Below are positions 42,086-50,900 of a stretch of DNA of 64,000 bases, piece by piece; positions within the stretch are counted from its first letter, which is position 1; every line of letters begins with the position of its first letter. The stretch spans positions 746,501-810,500 of the forward strand of contig NC_135182.1 of NCBI RefSeq assembly GCF_041146795.1, in the 5' to 3' direction. A model generated the notes under the pieces. It did no database searches. It was not told the origin of the DNA and saw only the letters and a program-made list of their open reading frames with translations. The position numbers and the translations under genes were made by a program. This DNA is from Maylandia zebra. Taxonomy: Eukaryota; Chordata; Actinopteri; Cichliformes; Cichlidae.

Positions 42086-42479
42086 TTTTGGAGCATTTAA
42101 CAAAGTCTAGAGTCTGGTTAACATACATTTCACTATTACATCTAAAAGGTAAATAAAAATTTGTCATACACATCTTTTTGTTTTCTCCAATTTATTGAAT
42201 TTATAGCAAATTTCACATAATGTATAATGAATACATGAAATGCAAGTACAAGTTACATAACAGAAAAAAAGTAGTGGACAAAGTGGAAAGTTAACCTGTT
42301 AAAACAATTTTTTAACAACAATGAATGGCTGAAGCAGGTGATTTTCCGATGACCAATACAACTACTTTGAAGGTCAACAGATGCACTTTCAAAAAAGAAA
42401 ATATCTGCAATAATTTTAGGTTCATGGTCCAGATACATGGTGTAGCTGTTGTAATGGGAACATTTCTCAACGAGAAAAT

Positions 42480-43930
42480 AGTGTTTTGAGAACCTGTACT
42501 TTGTGTGCTGTTGGATAGTTCGTGTGCATCTAATTCCATAAGAATCTTCTGCAGGACCTCAAAGGTGTACCTGAGTTCCAGAGGGTAGCTCAGGTTCAGT
42601 GAATAGACCAGACCAAGCAACATTATCACTGCAAAAACTACATTGCCCAACTCACCCATCACTTCCACCCCCTCTAGAACAATCACAACATCCTGAGGGT
42701 CATCGCCAGGCTCCGCACCCTCTGACCGAATGACACAGATTCCAAAGACTGTCTCTGCTATGGCAGTGGCGATGCTTTTTATCAACTTCCTGTGACAATA
42801 AAACAAACAAAAAAAAGATAATGATTTCTCACTAATGTCCATTGCAAACAGTTTTAAAAGTAAATATCTGTTTTACATTAATGTAAAATACCTAAAAGCT
42901 TTATTCATTAAAGCCTTATAATAATGTAAATGTAATCAAAAATGACTGCCCGATATTTTTCCTGACTCATGAGAAGTTCATTCAATACCTCAACAATGTC
43001 CTGTCTTTCAAAATCTTGTGATAGGGGTGACTGTGGCACAGGAGGTAGAGCAAGTTGTCTACTGGTTTAATCCCTGGCTTCTCTAATCTGATACTAAAAC
43101 TATCAATGGGTAACATACTGAACCCCAAGTTGCTCCTGATACATCCATTGAAGTGTAAATGTTACATAAAAATCTTGTATGAATGTGTGTATGAATGAGG
43201 TTATTATAATGATATTATAATAATGATAGTATAAAACACTTAAGAATGGTGTGTGTAGTATCCAGTGAGAAACTTAAAGCTCTTACTTTTCCTATTTTAA
43301 AAAGTATTTTTTACAGCCAACGGTAATTTATAGGAAAACCCCATCCCCTGAAACTCTTTTATGTAGTTCAAGCTTATCTTTGATCATCTCCTTAGTTAAG
43401 GATACAGGCAAGTTAACATACCAGGCAATTCTTCACCAGCTTCTCAGGATCTTCATTCAGGTACACGCAAAGACCTTTGGCGATGTATTCTCTTCTGATT
43501 TCAACAGCATCAGTCTTTATACACAGAGGGGGGAAAAACAAATATATACGGAAATCCATCTCAACGACCTAGCAGTGGGATTAAAGAACTTTTAGTTGAA
43601 TTACCAGGAATTTGTGAGAAATACAGAGGCTATTGTTTTACGGTCGTAATCTTTTCAAATAGTATTTATGCATTTTAGACAAGTCTGTCATTTTAATATT
43701 GTTTTGTAATTTGTGTATTAATTTAATCATGCCATACCCCCAATTCAAGAAAGTTTAGATGATGTGTACATAAAATCAGAATGCAATGTTTTCTTGGTCT
43801 CAAAACTATATGTCACCTACAAATGAATATATTACATTTTTAACATGGGAATGTGATAATTTTTAAGAAAAATATTAGCTCACCATGAATTTGATGAACT
43901 GGCCTGCCAGCTCTCCAGACCTTTCACCAC
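42480..43930 (-). pseudogene. SAMD3-like multicopy fish gene, three readable exons
   Basis: Three exon-like pieces with matching splice signals on the - strand. The first, 43930-43884, reads GERSGELAGQFIKFM between an ag acceptor and gtgagc donor. The second, 43514-43422, reads TDAVEIRREYIAKGLCVYLN then EDPEKLVKNCL, before gtatgt. The third, starting at 42789 after tgtcacag, reads AIAETVFGICVIRSEG, EGVEVMGELGNVVFAVIMLL, GLVYSLNLSYPLELRYTFEV and LQKILMELDAHELS. This protein type is annotated in many fish genomes as SAM domain-containing protein 3-like and occurs in many copies. The 5' exons (with the SAM domain) were not found. Function is unknown. The frame is open within each exon, so it could be a partial gene and not a dead one. 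Confidence 0.5.
43025..43205 (+). repeat. tRNA-like SINE
   Basis: Begins gtgactgtggcacaggaggt and contains an A-box-like tagagcaagttg and B-box-like ggtttaatccc, followed by ctgaaccccaagttgctcctg. This word order is frequent in fish tRNA-derived SINEs. It sits between two exons of the SAMD3-like gene. It is not a functional tRNA because it lacks a foldable acceptor stem. Confidence 0.5.
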
Positions 43931-44754
43931 CTGATAAGATTAAACATTTATTATCTTTACAGGAGGGAACTGCAAGTCTCCAAGTTTATTAAGTAGAAAA
44001 TTTTAAATTTCAAAAAAATTAAAAAACAGGAAAACATATCTGTTCATGTTTTGTCTTTCCTCCTCAGTGTACTAAAAACACATAAATTGTTAAATAAACC
44101 ACTGTCCATCAGTTGCAACTTACAAACTTACAAATTTCAACAACCCACACGTAAAATGTAAATTTATCACAACAGTCTCTGTGGTAGAGCCAAACTAGCT
44201 TATGTGCAGAGGTTAAGTTATAAACAATATCTATATTTGGAGTAGCTAAGTCTTTCATATTAGGCTCATGCTAGCATGACATTGTGCTATATTCTTGCAC
44301 TAACGTGTTAGCTAGCTAGAATGGCATAAACAAACAGATTTTTTTTTTAAAAAACAAAAAAACAAATGTGAATAAATAGAACTGAAAAGAATCGACAAAC
44401 TAATGATACCTTTGTGCAAAAAGTATTTTCATCAAGATGGATGAAGATAGATTCACTCTTACCTTTCCAAGATGACCGTGAAGCAAACCATGTGCTTTCC
44501 TGCCTCTTGTTGTTTAGAATCTCACGTGATCTTGTGATATCGCGAGTCTTTAAGGCAGCTAACCACTCTTGTTAGATTTTATCATGTCATATCAACAAGA
44601 ATAAATTTAAGAGGCGCTAAGTTGGTAAATTTCTTGTAGATCTTATATGATTTTATTACGTTCACCTTAGAAACATAAATTCATTGTGTTCAAATTACAT
44701 GTTAGAGTCTTGTAAATGCAATAACCACCAAATTTCACTTTTTTGAGTGTAATC

Positions 44755-45352
44755 CTAAGTGAAAACAAAACACAAATTATTGTTTTTAATAGTCACATTC
44801 CCCTGAACCAGCTAACTGATACACTGGGGTCCTATGTAGGCCATCTCTCTTATACCGTTAGAAATCTTGGAGTGGTCCTGGATAGCTCCCTCAAGCAAGT
44901 CTCCACAGTTGTGAAAATGAGTTTTTACCAACTACACCAAATTTCCAAGGCAAAGCCCTATATTCCACATAAAGACCTTAAAAAGCTTATCCACACTTTC
45001 ATTACTACTAATAATAATGGATTGCATTTATATAGCGCTTTACAAGTCACATTCACACGCTGGTGGAAGCAAGCTACAGTTGTAGCCACAGCTGCCCTGG
45101 GGCAGACTGACAGAAGCGACGCTGCCATATTGCGCCATCGGCCCCTCTGGCCAACACCAGTAGTAGGGTAGGGTAAAGTGTCTTGCCCAAGGACACAATT
45201 AGTTCAAATTGCCGCAGCACATCTCTTAACTGGCTCCAGAAGGCATAATCACTTCACCCCTGCCCTAGCCAAGCTACACTGGCTCCCCATCAAATACTGT
45301 ATCGTTTTTAAAATCCTTTTGTATACTTTTAAAATTTTAAATAACTTGGTGC
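44755..45352 (+). mobile_element. L2-clade LINE copy E, split by a SINE-like insert
   Basis: Reads SENKTQIIVFNSHIPLNQLT, RNLGVVLDSSLK and KKLIHTFIT, then is interrupted at 45003-45195. It continues with VQIAAAHLLTGSRRHNHFTP and LAKLHWLPIKYCIVFKILLY, then diverges near 45352 where the provirus-related DNA starts. It is 5' and 3' truncated. Confidence 0.75.
45003..45195 (-). repeat. Teleost SINE/MITE-type repeat inside L2
   Basis: Contains atttatatagcgctttacaa, gccctggggcagactgacag and gtcttgcccaaggacacaa, words typical of a very common fish repeat read on the opposite strand. It splits the L2 frame and is followed by L2 sequence again. Confidence 0.55.
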
Positions 45353-45791
45353 TATTAAATCCCATTCTTTGTATTCTTCAACGGCCAAGAGAGACACGGC
45401 TCAAAGTGGTCTAATTCAAAAGATCTTTAATTTTACATTCCGGAAAATGGAGACTTAGCACACCCAGTGTAAATTCACTCAGTAGAAAAAGAGGCGGCTA
45501 GCGTCCGTCCCAGTGCGTTAAAGCAGGATTAATAGAATCGGTGTTTCATCCACGGCAGTGTGTGATCCATCTTAGTTATTAGGAAAAAAGTGGCGGTGTG
45601 TGATCCGTCCCTGTGCGTTAAAGCAGGAAACGTGTGTTACTATTAGTTAGAAAGCGGGGTTTAAGGCCTTGTCGCAGCTGAGGGCCGTGGGTGTGTTGAG
45701 AGTTTGGCAACTCAACCCATCTTCGGACGCGTTGTTGGGACCTGTGGGACAGGAGCCAGGTTGGTAACCTTGGTACCGGGGGCGCCCTAAA
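45353..45791 (+). other. Possible provirus leader, first part
   Basis: Unique DNA between L2 copy E and the THAP transposon. It continues at 47501 after that transposon. It contains a degenerate duplication: cgtcccagtgcgttaaagcagga at 45506-45528 recurs as cgtccctgtgcgttaaagcagga near 45607-45629. Its position upstream of gag suggests viral leader or host DNA. No LTR ends or primer-binding site could be found. Confidence 0.35.
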
Positions 45792-47492
45792 CAGAGGTGG
45801 GACCAAGTCATTGTTTTGCAAGTCTCAAGTAAGTCTCAAGTCTTTATCCTCAAGTCTCAAGTCAAGTCTCAAGTAATGTCAGGCAAGTCAGAGTCGAGTC
45901 TCAAGTCACTGGTGTAAAAGTCCGAGTCAAGTCACAAGTCTGAAATTTTGAATTTCAAGTCCTTTCGAGTCTTTAAAAAAAAAACGAAAAAAAGCATGTT
46001 GCAGTTATATGCTAAATGTAAATATTAGACCATGTAATTTTTAAATCTGTGTTTTTCTCAACACATGACAAAATAGTGAACTTAGAAAATATACACAAAT
46101 TGTGAAATTGCACCTCTTTAAAATGCAGCTCAATTAAACCTAGCTCCAAGAATAATTTTCACCGACAGTTCTGAGATAAGCTGCATGTTATTCTTGGATG
46201 CGGTTGTAGGACCGGCTTTAAAATCGCATGACAAAAATATCATACATAAATAAATGATATTTTTTTTAAAATATCATTAAAAAAAAACTGCATCACCAAC
46301 GTAGCCTGGAAAACATTTGCTAGTTAGATGAAGTCAGCTATCTCATCGTAGCATATTTATATGCATATTTATAATTATACGGTTCTTGGAGTGAGCGCAT
46401 ACACTCATGAAGTTTAGTAACTTCAGGTCACTGCAACAAGCCCAGGTACAGTTTACCGACGGATGGGTGCAGGACCTTGAAATGCACCGTGTAGAAAGTA
46501 AAGACCATCGTACGTATCATAAGTTTACCAGTCTCACAAATCGTCTTCATAAATACACATTCCTTAACCGTTTATTAATAGGACCTTTGAGCTCAACGGT
46601 AATTAATTAGCAGTGGAAATAATTTCTGGTAGCATCACAGAAATGTAGCAGTGACAATAATACTGTATGCTGTAATCGTACTGGGCAATTGGTGATACAA
46701 AAAACCTGTTTTATCCTGTGAATAAAAGTATATGTTTTTGTCAGTGTACCATAATAACAGAAACGAAACGCAATATTGTGTCAGGACAATTCACTGTTCA
46801 TGCACAATAAACAAAGGAGCATAGCGCAACAATTTCTGTTCAGCGCCAGACTTGCTTGTAACCTATATCACCAATTATGTTAAGAAAAATGACGCATTAA
46901 CTACAAAACTCTGACCTTTGTGTAAATGCTTGGAGCAGACTAACCTGTGAGCTGGAGTGTTCTGGGACGTTATATTTGATCTTTGAATGGCTGCAATCCA
47001 GTCGCCTCTTTGTTACTTCGGAAACATGGCTGAACAATTTCTCCTCAACGAGGTAATCCGATAACAACCGATCTCTTTACCCGTCGGCTTCCCGTGGCTG
47101 TCATGCGACCGGCTATTGCAGTTAATAATACAACAGCTTCTTGACATTTTTGTGTTTCTTTTTATCGCTGTATAACTGATTTTAATTGAAAGCCTGCGTG
47201 CGCTAGTACCGCTTGACACGAGTTCCCAGAATCCTTTGCGGTTCTACCCGTGAATGACGTCACATTTTCAATCTCTATATAATATGCATGTTAAATTTTA
47301 TATTTGGGGTGAAATATCAAGTCTTTTCAAGTAAACCGGTTCAAGTCCAATTCAAGTCCCAGGTCATTGGTGTAAAAGTCCAAGTCAAGTCACAAGTCTT
47401 AGAACATTTTTTCAAGTCAAGTCTAAAGTCATAAAATTAATGACTCGAGTCTGACTCGAGTCCAAGTCATGTGACTCGAGTCCACACCTCTG
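45792..47492. mobile_element. THAP-bearing DNA transposon with 8-bp duplication (1,701 bp)
   Basis: Tips CAGAGGTG and CACCTCTG are perfect inverses. The element is flanked by a perfect 8-bp duplication gccctaaa (45784-45791 and 47493-47500). Sub-terminal regions at both ends are packed with caagtc/gactcgag words (45810-45970 and 47320-47480), a cluster of possible transposase-binding repeats. On the - strand near 47147-47013 a THAP-like domain is encoded. Both P elements (THAP transposases) and hAT elements make 8-bp duplications. The THAP piece favours a P-element relative, but this is an inference. Confidence 0.7.
47013..47147 (-). pseudogene. THAP-domain fragment
   Basis: From ATG at 47147 the - strand reads MSRSCCIINCNSRSHDSHGK, then GCYRIT. 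This matches the start of THAP zinc fingers (Cys-x2-4-Cys then a fy-R-x-P-like strand). The second zinc pair (Cys-x2-His) is not reached before the frame ends at 47013. It is most likely the first exon, or a surviving part, of the transposase of the surrounding element. Confidence 0.5.
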
Positions 47493-47500
47493 GCCCTAAA

Positions 47501-47981
47501 TAACTAAAGCTAGGTGTTGGATTCTAGTCGTGGTTGATAACCTGCATGAGAGTGGGGGCAAGTTGCTTCGTAGTGAGAGAACAACTGCTTGGCTCGTCCC
47601 ACTGATTGCAGTGTGTGTAGATTGCGTGTGTGTGTGAAAGCGCAGTTAGAGTATGTGTCTCGTCTGAAGTACGGGAGTCAATTAAAGTAACAAAAAGAAT
47701 TTGTGTCTAAAAGTGTGTGTTTGTGGTGTGCAGAAATCGCGGCAGGAGGTTGTGTCACGAGTTGTTGCAAACTGTGAAGTCAATTGGGGGGTTGAATTTG
47801 GTTTTATATTTTTTAGGGGAAGAGAAACCGTGGTATCGAGTCCGTGGCGCAGTTTGAATAATTTGTGAGGTGCACAAGGGCGGAAGGAGGAGGAATAATA
47901 AGGAGGAGCTCGGAGGGTCCCGACGAAAACAAACGACGACATCTGGTGGTAAGTAACGTAATTCCAGGCGAGTTAAAAATA
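47501..47981 (+). other. Possible provirus leader, second part
   Basis: Continues the DNA interrupted by the THAP element and leads directly into gag at 47982. No LTR end, primer-binding site or splice donor was identified with confidence. Confidence 0.35.
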
Positions 47982-50900
47982 ATGGCTGAGCAAGAGGAGA
48001 TTATTAGAGAAGGAGTGAGGAGTCCAACAGAGGGAGAAATGCAATGGAAAACTGTTGATAAGCAAAAAGCAAAATTAGGGGAAGCATTGAAGATCACCAT
48101 GACCAGACATTTGACAGGTAAGAATGATAAAATACTGGAAATGGGGAAGGAAATAATGAGTGTATGTGATCAAGCTGGAATAAAAGGTGATATGCGATGT
48201 TCTCTTGCAAAGGTTTTATTGGAAGTGGCCAAGGTATCCGAGGAGAAGGAGGAGAAACTCAGGAGAGAGTTGGGTGGAGCACATACTTTGGAGAAGAGGG
48301 GAGTTAGGAAACAAATAAAAGAGGAGGAGGAGAAACGAGCCAGGCTGGCTGTATGGGGAATCAGCTGGCAAGGACTGGAGCACTGGATGAGGGAACCTGT
48401 GGAAGAAGAAGGTAAGTTAAGACCTGGTGGTCTTTCACACCCTCACCCCACAGCCCCTCCTTTTTCAGCACGTCCTCCACCATATTGTGGTAATTATCCA
48501 ACATTGAGTATTGAGGATGGCAGGAGAATGAAGAGGGAACGGTGCTGCGCCTAACTGGAGGGCAGGCGGAGTGTGACTATGAGGACCAGCACCACCCTAA
48601 GCCGCAGCAACAAAACATAGTAATAGGACCTACAAAGACAGCGCTACCTGCTGGTCATACTCAGACCAACTTGGAACAAAAAGATGGTGAGGACGAGGAA
48701 GGAGAGGAAGAACAGTCTGGTGCAGCCGGAGCAACAGCTAGGACTCCTCTGGAATTATTACCCGAAGAGGTAGAGAAACTGGTGGACATGGTGAGTAAAC
48801 GGTTCGAAGAAGAACAATTTGGGGAAAAATTTAAGAAGCGAAAGGTAAAAGCTAAAGGGAGTGGAGTCTTAGGTCCAGATGTGAGGAAGAAGGTGCATCT
48901 TAAGGTGCAAATACCTAAGGTAAGAGGTGTTGATTCCTGGGATGGTTGGATACAGGGCACTCTGGAAGAGGATATAGATGAGTGTAGTGTGATTCAGAGT
49001 GCAGGAGGGGATGAAGATGACTCAAGAGGATGGCCCACGTTTGGATCTCGAAGACAGAAAGAGGAGATGGAGGAGCAATGGCTTCGCAGTGGAGGAGAGC
49101 TTGGAGGTCATCCGATGTGGAGAAGAAGTCAAATGAAAGCGGCAGAAAAACCCCAGGGGGAAGTCTTGCGACACCCCAGTTCTGCATTAGGAATGCTCCT
49201 AGTGGTTGCAGCAGGAGGTGAGAGAAGATATAAACCATATGGGGTAGGGGATGTTACATCCCTGGCGCAGATGCTCCCACCCATTATTGATGGAGGCGCG
49301 GGCTGGCTGAGACAACTTGATAAAGTGACATCAGGCACACAGCTCGCCTTGGGGGATTTTCGAGCCATAGATCAATCAATCAATCAATCAATCAATCAAA
49401 GTTTTATTTGTCACAAGCAGGTTGCCCTGCAGTGAAATGGGACCCCCCCCCCCGACCTTACACACATAACACAGACATCACATGGGGTTACAAGTCGGAG
49501 ATCAGTAGCGTTGCAGAAAAACACTGAAATGTACACAACAACGGGAAGGTACAAGAGGAAAAAAAGGAGACCTCCACTCATGCTGTGCTTCCATGGTAGG
49601 ACAGCACAAAAACGGGAAACAAAAAAAATCCAAAAAAAACTCCTCTGCACAAAAAAGCACATGAATGTCCACAGCACAACATTGTGAAAGACATGACAAG
49701 CCACAGGATTGGGAAGGGGATGAGGAGTAACCCCAGGCAACACAGCAGCCATCCTGCAACGGCGCCATCTCCAGCGTGGGCCCGGACCCGCCTCGTGTTC
49801 CCAGTGGGCAACAAGCATCGAAGGCGTTGGAAAGGGAGGGGGATGAGTGAGTGCTTATCAGTGTAAGTGTATGTGTGTGCGTGTCCAGAGTTCAGCTGAG
49901 ACAGTGTCCTTCGCCCTATCAGGCTAAGTAAACAGTCCTCCAGCCAATAGTCATCACACAGTCGTTATCAAATTCTCTTTTAGGTTTTAGAGAACGACAG
50001 TGAGAGACTGTTCCAGGGAAAGTAATGCACACGAGACAAGACAAGGACACAGAGGCTAAGCAGGGAAGATAAGGGAAAGGAGGAGAGGAGAAAAAGTGCG
50101 ACCGCCTTCGCTGAGAGCCAAAGGAGAAAAAAAAAATAAGCTGGCCGGTGTATGACAGTTACTGCACTGGAGCAGCTGTCACCACTAGACCAGACTCTAC
50201 ACCCTTTTTTAGAGTGCAGGAGCAGATTGGGAATGCTGTGCGCCAACAATATCCAACCCCGAATGCGTCGGCCATTATTAAGTTAGAGTGGAACCTTGAT
50301 CAAAATTCTAGAGATTATGTAGAACAGGTGAAAGAGAAGTGGTTGCAGAACACGGGTTATAACCCTTCCACACGTGACCTTCATCAGGTTTGGTTTAGAC
50401 AGGCAGTGCTAGAGGGAGTACCAGAACAGGTAAGAGAAAAATTTTTAGATGACCCTGATTTAGAAGGGGCAGACGCACATCGCTGGGAGAGACACTTGGT
50501 GCATCATTTGGATAAATATAAGCAAATCAAGGATAAAAAGAAAGGGGAGTTGGAGGAGCTTCAAGAACAATTGCTTAAACTTAACTTGGGAGAAGCGAAA
50601 CACAAGGTAAGTGAAAAGAAAAAAGAGAATAAATTAACACCCAAGGTGATGGTAGCTCAAGACTGCCCTCCTGAGCCAAAAATACCTGAATTGAACCCAA
50701 ATATTTATCCAATGAATCCCTGGACACATTATGATGGTTTGCAGAGCGCACCCATGGCCAGTTGGGGAGGTAATGTGTGGGCCGGTAGAGGAAGGGCAAG
50801 AGGTCGTGGTGGCCCGGTGGGTGTGAGAGGCACCCTGGGGTATGGAAGGGGTGCGCCTGGAGCGGGTCATGGGCCTAGAGGTGTATGCCCCACCCATTGA
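47982..50900 (+). pseudogene. Retroviral gag, interrupted and frameshifted
   Basis: The first part (47982-48554) starts MAEQEE and carries a Lys/Glu-rich helical segment and a PPPY late-domain motif (near 48477). The frame then shifts near 48545. The second part (48545-49371) covers an acidic stretch and a capsid-like region ending LALGDFRAI. After a LINE-tail insertion, the third part (about 50150-50900) reads capsid C-terminal sequence (YVEQVKEKWLQNTGYNPSTR, WFRQAVLEGVPEQVREKF). It ends in a Gly/Arg-rich tail (AGRGRARGRGGPVGVRG) with no Cys-Cys-His-Cys knuckle. Gag would build the particle core. Gly with myristoylation potential is absent at position 2. Confidence 0.75.
49372..50147 (-). 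mobile_element. CR1-group LINE 3' end inserted in gag
   Basis: The left edge is an (ATCA)n run (49372-49397) followed by agttttatttgtcacaagc. Read on the - strand this gives gacaaataaaact plus a (TTGAT)n tail, the style of Rex1/CR1-type 3' ends. The remaining sequence has no recognisable RT motif, so it is mostly 3' UTR or a SINE using that tail. Gag sequence lies on both sides. Confidence 0.55.

Larger units (their letters stand above)
41683..44751. mobile_element. Candidate transposon with TACACTCAAA tips carrying host-like exons
   Basis: The left tip TACACTCAAATAAATAAC (41683) and right tip ending TTTTTTGAGTGTA (44751) are inverted copies of each other over about 13 bases with one difference. 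The 3.07-kb interior holds a smaller inverted-repeat block at the left, exons of a SAMD3-like gene on the - strand, and a tRNA-like SINE. No clear target duplication was seen. The pairing is plausible because the right tip abuts L2 sequence sharply at 44752. The superfamily is unknown. Confidence 0.4.

Noticed and set aside
43025-43205. Functional tRNA gene
   Set aside because: A- and B-box-like words exist but there is no complete cloverleaf or acceptor stem. It fits a SINE.
47585-47610. Primer-binding site (tggctcgtcccactgatt) for the provirus
   Set aside because: Only loosely like known PBS sequences and not preceded by an LTR end (CA). Not supported.
47682-48100. - strand frames opposite gag
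   Set aside because: Antisense shadows of gag; no motif.
49411-49818. Several Cys/Phe-rich - strand frames
   Set aside because: They lie in the LINE 3' end inserted in gag, show no domain, and overlap each other in three frames.
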